Shown here: positions 52,288 through 62,700 of the stretch, piece by piece
Position numbering within the stretch: the first letter of the stretch is position 1
Layout: each line of letters opens with the position of its first letter
Source of the DNA: Podospora pseudoanserina
Lineage: Eukaryota; Ascomycota; Sordariomycetes; Sordariales; Podosporaceae
Length of the DNA stretch: 64,000 nt
Direction of reading: 5' to 3'
Assembly (NCBI RefSeq): GCF_035222485.1
Contig: NC_085923.1
Coordinates: 682,001 to 746,000 of the forward strand
Program-made: the position numbers and the translations under genes
Notes under the pieces: model-generated
The model's input: only the letters and a program-made list of their open reading frames with translations
What the model was told of the DNA's origin: nothing
Databases searched by the model: none

Positions 52288-53256
52288 CTACATCACAAGA
52301 CCAGCAACAACCCCCATCAAACCCACCAACAGCCCAGCTCTCACGCTGCCCCTACCCACCACTCCGCCCGCAGGCACGGGTACCTGATTAGATTGTGTAG
52401 GAGTCGGTAACAACCCACCAGTCCCCGGCCCAGTAGTAGGAGGAATCGTCACAGTGACAGTGCCGCCACCAGCAGCAGTAGTAGTAGCGTCATCCCTATC
52501 CGGAGTGGTCGTCGTGACCACCTCACTCTCCTCCACCTTGGTCGTGGGCACATAAACCGGAGAGGTATAGCTCTCCAGCCAATACTTTGTACAATTCCCA
52601 TAACAAGTGTACCCATCCGCAAAGTAAGTCGCGGAATAACTCTCCTCCCCAGCCCAAACCTCCTTACCCCCCTCCCACACCTCCGTCCGCAACCCCACGT
52701 CCCGCTTCTTCTTCTCCCACCCCTGAGTATCGGTGTACTCGGTCAAGGTGACCGTCCTCCTCCCCCCCCTCATGGTCCCCCTGCACCGCGGCATGAGATA
52801 CGCATCTGCCCTCCAGGTGATCCCCTCGTGCACAAACGTGCTGCTTCTACCCCCTTCGTCAAAGTACGTGAACTTGACGTCACCTTCAGGACAGCAGTGG
52901 ACGATTTTCTCCACGACGTCGATCGCGCGGGTGCTTGTGCCGTCGACTGTCCTCCAAAACGGGTGCCAGGTTGTGGAGGTGGCGACGGTATAGCTGACTG
53001 GGCAGCCGACGTAGCTCACGCCGGTGGCGCCGCCGGGGCGGAAGGACCAGGCGGCGTAGCAGTCTGGGTTGTATTTGTCGTAGGGGTCTCCCAGCTGGAC
53101 GGCGGTGCACTCGGGCACTTTTGGGGGACTGACTGTGAAGGTGGGTGAGGGGCGGGGGTCATACACCCAGCAGGTCTTTTCTACTGCGTAGAGGTCCTTG
53201 CCGATGCCGCATGATGCCGGGGGCGTGAACTGGGCGTAGGTTGTCGGGGTGGCCAT
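52288..53256 (-). CDS. GPI-like Cys-rich cell-surface protein
   Basis: A 322-residue intronless frame starts at ATG 53256. The body is rich in aromatic residues with about ten Cys (SCGIGKDLYAVEKTCWVYD, CTAVQLGDPYDKYNPDCY, GCPVSYTV, YTCYGNCTKYWLE). A Thr/Gly/Pro-rich stalk from about 240 and a hydrophobic C-terminal end (AGLLVGLMGVVAGLVM) look like a GPI-attachment signal. No N-terminal signal peptide is visible from this ATG, so an extra upstream exon or a non-classical start remains possible. It resembles uncharacterised fungal surface proteins. It is convergent with the preceding surface-protein gene. Confidence 0.75.
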   Translation of the reverse strand: MATPTTYAQFTPPASCGIGKDLYAVEKTCWVYDPRPSPTFTVSPPKVPECTAVQLGDPYDKYNPDCYAAWSFRPGGATGVSYVGCPVSYTVATSTTWHPFWRTVDGTSTRAIDVVEKIVHCCPEGDVKFTYFDEGGRSSTFVHEGITWRADAYLMPRCRGTMRGGRRTVTLTEYTDTQGWEKKKRDVGLRTEVWEGGKEVWAGEESYSATYFADGYTCYGNCTKYWLESYTSPVYVPTTKVEESEVVTTTTPDRDDATTTAAGGGTVTVTIPPTTGPGTGGLLPTPTQSNQVPVPAGGVVGRGSVRAGLLVGLMGVVAGLVM

Positions 53257-55145
53257 TTTGAAGGGTGCCCGGTAGGCTGAGAGACAAGAGAGAAGGTGAG
53301 AGTGGAGAGAGGAAAAGATGGGGTAGGAATGGGAGTTATTTTGTCTTGTTTAAAAGCCAAGAAAGCTCGCATTGAACCCTTGCTGCTTACCATTCCTGAA
53401 GAGACGGGCAAGGGGGTGATGCCAAGGCCGGGGAACGGCGCTATCGAGTGAGGCGCGTTCGATGTTGGTGCGACACACTGCCTTGGCATGGTGGTTGTGA
53501 TTGAATCTCTGAATGGCCTCATGGCTATGTGAGTGCTCGAATGAGATGTGTCGACCAAGCAAATCAAGAGGACTGATCACCTCGAATTCAACCTCGATGG
53601 TATCAATCAAAACATCGTGGGTCGCTGGGACATGTTTCTGTCGGCCAACGTATCACAGAAATACCTGAGCCAAGGCACAAAGTTGCACCACTAGCACCCA
53701 ACACATCACCGACAGGATTGCAACCGCTTCACCCTGGATACCAGGTATCCTGCATGTCGTCTAGGCCCCAAACAGCACGGATTGATATCACTCCCGAAAG
53801 AAGCTGAGCTTGTAAATCGCCAGCAAATCACCTGAGCCTATCCATCATACCTTAGCTACTAAGGTACGCAGCCGCCCGGTCCCAGCAGTTCCAATCACAG
53901 GCCTCTCAACTCCTTCCACCTACTCATCTCTCCCTCGTCGTAATCCTTCTCTTGTTTTTCCTCTCTGAGCTTTCCAGAGTGAACGTGGCTATACTTACCT
54001 TATATCAGCTAGCTCTTTCCACTTGAGATGAAGACACGCAGAGGAATGAATGGGGAGTCTTGAATCCCGTAACATACATGCCGACGATGATGTGCATCCA
54101 CCTCTTATCCGTGCCGGATTCGTACATCCGTTGCGTTTACATGTTTTCTTCCTCCAGGGCATCTATTCGACACCGCTGCCATTCGATCCTTCCTTCGAGG
54201 CAGGCTCTCTGATCGAGGTGGAACTCAATCGTGGCGTCACAGAAGCTGTTGAAATGGTTTGCTGCGCGCATACCTCCAGTGTTGACTGACATGCTCGGCG
54301 TAGTCCGGGCTTTCTGCAACATGAATGGCTGTGGGACAGCGGCAATGATTCACTGGCGCGCAAAGTGAGGGAAAAGGTGGTGAGAAAAGTGACGAATGGT
54401 GAGATTTTAACAGGGAAAAGAGAAGCTACAAAAAGTGTGTGAAATACAAGCCCCAATCCGGAGAGACCACAATAGTTGCTCTTTGGCTTTCCCTTTGGCT
54501 TGGATTAAGTTTAGAGTAGCCCGCCAGCCGCAACCATGGAAACCACACAGATGACGAAACCACGGCACCTGGAGGCGGTTCGAATACCTGCTCGGGCTAA
54601 GTTCAAGGCCCACATATGGCAACAGGTAGGTGCCGGAATAACAAAAAGGATAAAACTTGCTCGCAGCGCCATATCGCACAGGAAACTCAGACCTGTCTTT
54701 TTCTGTCTTCGGGGTTGTTACATCGCTGTCGGTTGTAAACCATGTTGGCCAAAACTGTTTTGGGCGGCAGGGAAAATCGAGTCCAGGTCATGAGAGCCTG
54801 GCAGCCCGTAGCTCTTGACTTAAGACGGGCCATGATGAATGCTTGACAGCCGAGGGTGCGCTCGATGAGGGCGGACAAGCGTCGATAACGGAGTTGGAGA
54901 AGCGTTGCGGGAAAAGATCATAACGGGCGAAAGTTTACCGCCACCTTCAACAAGACATCCATCAGACTTGAAATCAGAACCTAACCCTAACCTTATCAGG
55001 TGTCACATCAGACGTCATTCAATCAACACGTATGACTAACACACCAAGGTCTAAATTTGGTTTGGAACTGTGATGTTCTCGCGAATTGAACAAACTGAGC
55101 AATAATGTAAGACGTGCTCGGCTTCACCCAGCTCACAGCTTACCG
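53257..55145. other. Gene-poor stretch
   Basis: Short frames only. The best candidate, 54050-54289 on the plus strand (79 codons, residues IYSTPLPFDPSFEAGSLIEV), has a real ATG but no further support. An AACCCTAACC-type sequence occurs near 54980. No repeat or RNA gene was seen. Confidence 0.4.
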
Positions 55146-56438
55146 CTACAAATTCGAAACCAGCAGCTCCGGCCAAACCTTTGTCAGGTCCGGCATAGGC
55201 TGACGCAGCAGCAGACGGCCCTGATCATCATGATAACTGTTGCGAAACCGAGAGATATGCTCAATCCCCTCGGGCAACCGGAACAACCAGAACCCGAACG
55301 TCGGCATCCACCCAGCAGCACTCGCACCCCCAGCTCTCTTCTGCTGCAAACTGAGATAGTTCTGCGCCGTCTCGACATCAAACACGTAGTTCTGCGGCTT
55401 TGGCACTGCCTCCCTCACAAAAGACTCCCACGTCAGAGCGCTGTCGACCGAGTATGTCAAGCCGCACGAATACCGAGTCCGGGGAGGCGGGTTCGACCCC
55501 AATGACGGCACCCCGAGCACATCGAGAAGGCGATTCCAGTCGTTGAGCGTGCTGTCGAGACCGAACCAGTAGAAGCTTGCGTTCTCTCTCAGAGCATCAA
55601 GGACACCAGGGCGCGGATCGTGGGCGATACGGTCAAAGCCAGGGGACGCTGACCAGATGGGCAGAGGGCTACCATGAAGCAATCCGAGCTGATCCTCGTC
55701 AGGCTGGCCGCCATCTCGGACGACAGGCGTGCGGAAAACGAAGAAAACCTCCCTCAGTTGGGCAAGTGTTTGTTTCAAGGCCTTCCTGACTTTTGGAACA
55801 AGCTTGGACGCCTCAAAAGAGGCGTCAAACCGCACTGCGCCGGCCCTCCAGTCCGCCTTTGCTGGGTCTCTGTCAAGTGCGAGGTTGAGCAAGCCGACAT
55901 GTCGGCGGTCATGAGTTGTTTTGAGATGGTAGAGGAAATTCGACGGCGTCACAAGAGAAGCCGGGTTCTCCCCGTCGTTGCCTTTGGTGTGGAAAATGTG
56001 GAGGAAGTCGTGTTCAGGGTTGAAGTAAAGGACCCCACGGGGGTGGGCGACTGGTTGGGCTTTGATCTCCCAGGGTTTGATGAATCTGCAAGGAAGGTGT
56101 ACGCGATAGAACAGCAGTGCTTCGTGCCTAGCTTCGCTGTTGACGCGCATCAGCTTGCTGATGGTTTTGACACCGCCAACTTCAGCGATGAACTCCTCGC
56201 CATTTGGCGTGTCGATGTTGCTCTCGATGGCGTAGCGGCTTTTGGCTTCGTGGAGTGGTGTGAGCACCACCTGGATGATTCGTTGGCGTTGGAGAGAGGT
56301 CCTCCAAATTTTGACCCGCAGTTCTGCAGGTAACAATGAGAACAATGCAAAGGCATCATTCATCGCCTTGCTGTCGACAGGGCTGGTGGTGTTGTGCTGG
56401 AAAATGGAGAGCTTTTGCAACGGATTTATGGATGCCAT
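55146..56438 (-). CDS. 2EXR-domain protein
   Basis: The protein has 430 residues from ATG 56438 (MASINPLQKLS); the frame extends 53 codons further up through Ser/Pro/Thr-rich sequence. Residues about 30-60 (FALFSLLPAELRVKIWRTSL, then IIQVVL) match the 2EXR pattern, an F-box-like motif at the start of many filamentous-fungal proteins. ISKLMRVNSEARHEALLFY follows, the usual second conserved block. The remainder is a family-typical domain with YFNPEHDFLHI. Function is unknown; such proteins are expanded in Sordariomycetes. Confidence 0.85.
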   Translation of the reverse strand: MASINPLQKLSIFQHNTTSPVDSKAMNDAFALFSLLPAELRVKIWRTSLQRQRIIQVVLTPLHEAKSRYAIESNIDTPNGEEFIAEVGGVKTISKLMRVNSEARHEALLFYRVHLPCRFIKPWEIKAQPVAHPRGVLYFNPEHDFLHIFHTKGNDGENPASLVTPSNFLYHLKTTHDRRHVGLLNLALDRDPAKADWRAGAVRFDASFEASKLVPKVRKALKQTLAQLREVFFVFRTPVVRDGGQPDEDQLGLLHGSPLPIWSASPGFDRIAHDPRPGVLDALRENASFYWFGLDSTLNDWNRLLDVLGVPSLGSNPPPRTRYSCGLTYSVDSALTWESFVREAVPKPQNYVFDVETAQNYLSLQQKRAGGASAAGWMPTFGFWLFRLPEGIEHISRFRNSYHDDQGRLLLRQPMPDLTKVWPELLVSNL

Positions 56439-56597
56439 GTTGATGGCGGTATGGATGGGATGAGAAGGATGGGACAAACGGAGCAATGACGAAGTGGTGG
56501 GAGCGGCGGGCTCCTCTGATGTAGACGGCACCTTTGCTGTGGAAAAGCGCGGGATGGACGCGGGTAGGTGCTTCCACGTAGGGAGGCTACTGTTCAT

Positions 56598-57324
56598 CAG
56601 CCCCCGTGATCGACCACATGCAGCATCAGTACGGCAGAGACAGAGCCGAGTATAGCTGAGCCATCCGCGACATCATGGAGGAGGTAGATGATGTGTATTT
56701 CCAAGGAAAAACAAGTCATGAAAATCCCGCAATATTTGACTTCCAAAATGCTGCTGATAGGGAGCCAGCCTTCTGCTAATGCCTACAGCAACCGCCGAGG
56801 ATCATGAAATAAACCGGCCTAGGCGGTGGCTGCGCTAATTATGCTGTGCTGTGTCCGGAAGGCTGGCAATTGGTGTAGCAAAGCAGGCCAAGACATGTTT
56901 GGCTTCAAGACATCAGCGAAAAGCAGTTGATCGACTGGAAGAAAGGAATCTTTTTGTGGGGCTACGGAAGGTCTCGGAGGTTGTGGAATGCTTCGAATGC
57001 ATCGTCCGCCTCCTAAATGTCGGAAAATTGCTAATTCGAGGATGCCAGAATCCTCCCGGATCGATGAATTTCTGACCAACCATGCTTCTTTTGGAAAACA
57101 GAGATAATCGCTGACGCAACCAGGTTCAGTTTCCTTGCAAGGGGTTTATTGTAAGAAGACTACGAGGTCTGTTGATAGAAACATAAGATATATAAAGAGC
57201 GTAAATGAAAGTAAGAAAAGTAAGAAAATCTAAGCCAAAGAACTTTGTTTCCATACGGTGCCCATCCTCTTCCACTGCAACCCCTCCCCCCGAAACATCA
57301 AACCATCAACAACAACCTACTTCC
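56598..57324. other. Intergenic
   Basis: Upstream region of the 2EXR gene and 3' flank of the small secreted-protein gene. A TATATAAAG-like sequence occurs near 57190. No gene is supported. Confidence 0.4.
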
Positions 57325-57906
57325 TCAAGACGAAGACTGATCGTGAATGTCAAGGATGAACACGGACTGGCGGATAAACCCCTCATCCCCGGTAGACTGC
57401 TGAAGGCGAAGCCGGGCGTCATTGAGCTTGATGCTGACGGTGCGGTCCTGGGTGGCGGTGAAGCTCTGGCTGTAGGTGAACCGGTCCACCTCGTTGAAGC
57501 CAACAGCGGTAGGTCCGACAAACTCGAGCGCGGGAGGGTCGGTCTCGCCAGTGGGACGTCCCACGGTGGTGGGGGAGATCACGTAGTTGCGCTGCACAAA
57601 GGCGGAAACACCCGCCTCTGGCAACGAGACATCGCCGATGAGCGTGGCGACAGCGTTGACGGTGCTACGGCCGACGGGGTGCGTTACGCGGAAGTCGAGA
57701 GAGCAGAAGGTCTCGCGGGGGATGGGGAGCTGGGCGAAGAAGCGGTCAAGTGTGACCTCCACGGACCTGTTGTCGGCACTGAAGACAGGGCGGATGGTGG
57801 CCGAGTTGCACCCATCGCCAGTGGCAATGATTTGGCGTGTGAACACGACACCTTGAGCCAGTGCGGTGGCGGGGAGAAGAAGAGTGGTGATGCCGAGGAA
57901 CTTCAT
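57325..57906 (-). CDS. Small secreted protein, DUF4360-like
   Basis: A 193-residue intronless frame has a clear signal peptide (MKFLGITTLLLPATALAQG). The mature part starts IIATGDGCNSATI, then LDRFFAQLPIPRETFCSLDF and RVTHPVGRSTVNAV, a layout like secreted DUF4360 proteins (GxGC near the start, then a second Cys followed by a beta-rich domain). It has only two Cys. A longer plus-strand frame covers the same DNA but is a shadow. An extracellular role is likely; activity is unknown. Confidence 0.75.
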   Translation of the reverse strand: MKFLGITTLLLPATALAQGVVFTRQIIATGDGCNSATIRPVFSADNRSVEVTLDRFFAQLPIPRETFCSLDFRVTHPVGRSTVNAVATLIGDVSLPEAGVSAFVQRNYVISPTTVGRPTGETDPPALEFVGPTAVGFNEVDRFTYSQSFTATQDRTVSIKLNDARLRLQQSTGDEGFIRQSVFILDIHDQSSS

Positions 57907-57945
57907 CTTGAAGACTTGAGTGAGTGGAACTAGTCTTGGGTTTTG

Positions 57946-57968
57946 AGTGTGAGTGTGAGTGTGAGTGA
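57946..57968. repeat. (GTGAGT)n short tandem repeat
   Basis: Nearly four GTGAGT units lie about 40 bp upstream of the small secreted-protein ATG, in its probable 5' leader. Confidence 0.6.
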
Positions 57969-59662
57969 AACAATTCCTCCAGGGCCGAGGGTTGTGCTCC
58001 TACTTATGCTCGAGACCCGCGGGATTCCAAACAGAAAGATCACCACAATATCAGCGGCATTCGAAGCCTGCCCGCTTTACTCGTACGCTTCACATGATCT
58101 GTAACAAGCATCACAGTCCGAGTGTCATGCCGAACCTGACAAGTCCCAGCTTACATGAATCGTGATTGTCAGAAATGTGAAAGCCATAGAATATCGATGA
58201 GCAGCACTGCAAAATCTCGGTGAGCATGGCTGATGCTCGGCCCACGCTCCATCAGTCAAGCAATCCGGAGGTCCCGTCGTGAGAATGGCGTCATCCAAAA
58301 TTTGGAAGGGTTCCTTTTGGCCGTTAGTATCCGGAATGACAGCTCATCTGATCACGAAAGTGTAGACTAGTCTCGTCAGCTTTGAGGATGGGATGAGAGC
58401 CAGACATCTGAACACTTCATCAACTGTCTGTCTCACACCGACAGACCGAAACCATCCGTGGACGAGATCTTAGAACAGTGGATATTGATGGTTCAACGAG
58501 TCCGAGCAGTAGGTCATCATCATGGGTGATGAATAGCTGCTCTAAGCAGGTAGGAGCTTGACGAAACTGTGGATAAACGTCCAGCGATTCCAAAAACTTC
58601 CAGCAAGAAATGAGAATACTGTCGAAAGAATAGCATCATATCCTAGGTACATTCCTTATTGCACCATCCACGATGATACAGGTAAGTAAATATCAACATC
58701 ACCTAGTTGAGAATCTTCTAACCATTTCCCCGGGTATGTTGGCGGACATAACTGCCCGGTCTCTAGGGCTCTCTGGAATGACACTCTTCAGGTGCCACAA
58801 ACCAAACTACGCCCTCATACTGAGCACACGAGATCAGGAAACAAGCTTTTCCAGGACAACGTTACGTCCCCAAATCACAGGAACCAACCAGTCAAGCCTT
58901 GAAACATCATCCACTTCCTCTATAACCAGACCGGCCTAAATCCACGTGTAACAGTGAGCTCAGCCTGAACTCTGGTTCATCACCCCAACACTTGGTGGCG
59001 CAGGCTGACGTCGCATACATCAGTAAACCAGTCACTTGAGCCTCAGACAACGATGTTGTGTTCCCAATTTTTGATTTGTCAAAACCTTCCAGAAGCAAAA
59101 GAGTCCGAGATGTCGGGTCCATGTGATGATGGGGGGAGAGAAAGCGTGGGGGTGAGTGAGTTGAGACCGCGCGAGGTATATATCCCACGCCCCGTCATCC
59201 CAGATCCGTGGTTCAGTGTCGAATCCCTGACCCAAGGTGGTATTTGCTGACACAATGAATGAGGCTTGAACGGCCAAGGTTTTGGAAGTTGTCGGCCGCT
59301 CGCAGTCCGCGGGGAGAAATCACGACAGAGGGATGACCAGGACAGAGAGGGATGATGGGAGTTTCAAGGATGTCAGGGAGCAGGATTTGGGTCTTGGATT
59401 CTCACCGAGACGGAGATGGAAGGAGGATAAACCTGCAGTCGAACCTCGCGTTCATGTACCAGGGGGCGGGGGGTATCTTCAATTGATGGAATATTATTAA
59501 CAAACTAGCGACTACAAGTTAAGGCCATAAATCTATATAAGCCATTCAATCATTAACAAAAGCACACCATGAACAAAGGGAAGAATCCAAGGCATGATAA
59601 TAACTTTTCCTCCAACCCAAACAAACATTACGTCCAACCCATATAGACAACATTTCTATTTC
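57969..59662. other. Gene-poor stretch
   Basis: No frame above about 90 codons looks coding, and no splice-linked exons were recognised. Normal composition, no RIP signature. Confidence 0.4.
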
Positions 59663-59685
59663 TTTTTTTTTTTTTTTTTTTTTTT
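59663..59685. repeat. Poly-T run of 23
   Basis: An uninterrupted T run lies about 50 bp beyond the stop of the large GT4-type gene; on that gene's strand it is poly-A in the probable 3' UTR. Confidence 0.8.
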
Positions 59686-59736
59686 CGCTTTTCCATCATT
59701 CTCAGGGCATATACACAACTTCAAAACCCAAAATCT

Positions 59737-62700
59737 TTACACCAACTCCTGCACCCTAGTCACCACCACCTTTTCCTCCCGCTGCTTACTGGGTGCCTTG
59801 CTCAATCTCTTCCCCCTATACGGCGTCCTCCCACTGGTAAACTCCTGCCACCTCGCACTCTTCTTCCTCTGCAACCCCCCCTGGTTATTCGCTTTCAAGC
59901 TATCCTTCTTCTCCCCCTTCTTCAACCACAACTCCCCCTTCCACCCAACTCTCCTGGCGTCAAACAGCGCCTTGTCCTTCCTCATCCCGGCCAAATGCCA
60001 CTGAATCCAATACATCTGCTCATGCTCCCTAAGGTACCTCTTCCCATGAAACCCCCTAAGCACCATCTGCCTCCCGAGCAACCCCAGCTTCCTCCGGTCC
60101 TCGGCCTTATCATACATCCGCTTGGTAAGCCACTTGACATCTGTAGTCGTCAAGTTATCCGGCATGAGCAAATGAGGCGGCACCGAGCCCCGCTTGTCAA
60201 CATCACCCGCGAACTTGGCCCAGGGACCAGACATGGCCAACATGGCAATCTGCGCCCTGGCCAAAGCAGTCGGATCATTAGGCGGGACAACCTCGCCGTA
60301 CCTCACGGACGGGTCATCCGGGTTGGTGAGCACCAAAGCAGTCGCGCCGACAGCCGTCGCCACAATGGGGACACCCGCCAGGGCAGCCTCGGCGATGGCA
60401 AGCGGCAGCCCCTCCGAAAGCGACGAGTTCATAAACAGCCACGCGTCCTTCAGCGCCTGGTCCGGCTTGCCGAACCCCTTGAGGGTGACGTGGTTCGTCA
60501 GGCCGCACGACTCGATCAGCCGGCACATGTCAATGTCGTACCCCGGCTCCCTGTCTCTCGCCCCGTAGACCAAAAGCTTGTACTCGGTAAACCCGTACTT
60601 GTTGACGATGACGTCGGCGGCCAGGATGGCCGTCTTGATGTCCTTGATGAACTGGACGTTTGACAGCATCACCACGGTGGGGGTGTCGGTGCCGACCTGC
60701 TCGACCGGCTTGAAAGCGTCCATGTTGCTGACGCCGTTGACGATGGGGTCGATCTTGCGGGCAAACGTCTTTTTGTGCGAGAGCCGGTTGCCGTCGGTGC
60801 CGAGGTCTTGCTCCCAGATGGGGTTGAAGACGGGCGTGCACGGCAGGACGACGTCGGCGTGGAAGTAGGCCAGCTTCATGGCGAGGCCGATGCCGGACAG
60901 GAGCATGGACTGGACGGGAAGCGGGAGGGTGGACTGGGCGGGGGAGATGTTGAGGCAGCACTCTCTCCAGAGGATGGCGTGGTCCCAGATGCCAAAGGTG
61001 GCCCCCCGCTTGTACTTGAGCAGCATGCCGAACAGGCTGCTGATGCCGTGATGTGTCGACTGGAAGACCTTGGGGCAGTCCTCGGGGGTCTGGACCGAAA
61101 AGATGAAAAAGTACGAGCAGAAGATCTCGAGCGTCGCGCGAAAGTCGGTCATGGACGGCTTCTCAACTTCAAAGTAGGAGCTCGGATCAACAATGTTGTC
61201 GTCGTCGTACTCTGTCAACCAAGCCTCCACCCACGCAGACGCCACCTCCCTTGACTTCCACGCCTTGTTGTAGTCCTTGTGCTCAAAGAACTCAAAGATG
61301 CCCAGCATGGCGTTGCTGTAGTGGATCATATCCTGCTTGGGAATATGCCTCGACCTCGCCCCCTTGACAAAAAGTTTGATCAAAGGGACAAACGTGCCGG
61401 CTATGTCCCGATATGTATCCGTCACAGCAATCTTGGCGTCCACCTCCGACTCAAGCAGATTGTCAATAACCCCATGGTTCGGCGTCCTCCCGTCCAGCCC
61501 CCACAGCGGCAACATCTTCAAGCTCTGCACGCTCTTCTCCACCTGAAACCTCGGGATTCCATACTCATTCGCCGACTCGGCCAACACATGATTCCGAATC
61601 GTGCTGTGCCCATTCACCAAATCCCTCCTGCAATTGCTCACCCCCCCGGGGGAATCCGGCCAGCACCCTATGTCATTAAAAATAACCGATATCCTCTCGT
61701 GTGTGTCCCTAAAGCAATCGCCCGGCCTCATCGTGAGCTGGTTCGCATCCCTCCCCAACCCCATAGCATACAAATCCGAGTACTTGATCGGCAGCAGACA
61801 AACCTCCGAGACGTCCTTCTCAATCTCGATCGCGCTGACAATCTGCTCAATCGCCCCGTCCAGCGCAGCCTTTGCCTTGTCGAGCTGACCAGCGTTTCTC
61901 GCGCTCCAGTACTTCTTGAGCAGGGGCTCCTCCCGGAGGATGAGCTCGTCCATCCAGCAGGCCGCGATCGCGTCCAGAACCCCGCCGCCCTTGCGCCAGT
62001 GGTCCCAGAGCTCGGTTCTCAACCACCACGTCGGCACGGGCCGGTAGATGGTCTTTTGCCGTCTGTAAAGCCACGCGGCCGGGTTCAGGACCGAGATCCA
62101 CGACATGCTGTGCCCGCAGAAGCGCGCCATCCGCCGGACGTGGTCGACCCGGTGGTGGATCAGCAGGTCGTCGTTCTCAAAGTAGTGGTCGTTGGGTCGT
62201 TGGAGGAAGAGCTCCTCGTGCTGGAAGACGACGGGGGGCTTGGCGACGGCTGCGGCTGCTGCTGCTGCTGCTGCTTTGGCGTTGTCCCCTTGTTCCGAGA
62301 GCAGCACCGTCATCATGACGGGGTCGCGACGGTGTTGGTAGTCGCTTGTGGTGACGTACTTCTTCCCAGCGATGGTCCTGACGACGCGGCAGACGCGGTC
62401 CGAAGGAACCCAGTTCAGCTTCTCCGAGGAGAGGTCTTCGCGGAGGGGCGTGCCCCAAAAGACGGCCATGCTGTCGGAGGACGAGTTGTCGTTGTTGTGG
62501 TGGTGGTGGTGGTTGGCGGTGGCCGGCTTGAATTCGGCTTTGAGGATTTCGTGGTTGCCTTTGGGGCTGGACTTGTAAAAGTACTGGAACGAGTACTCGA
62601 TCCCGTCGTAGGCCATGGTGCCGTGGGTGACGCGTCCCTTCTTGTCGTAGAAGCACTGCTTGGTGTGCTTCTGGTCGGAAACGACCTTGCAGCTGGGGTA

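Noticed and set aside
57205-57933. 242-codon plus-strand frame
   Set aside because: Covers the small secreted-protein gene, which has a real signal peptide; the plus frame has Gly/Asp/Glu shadow composition.
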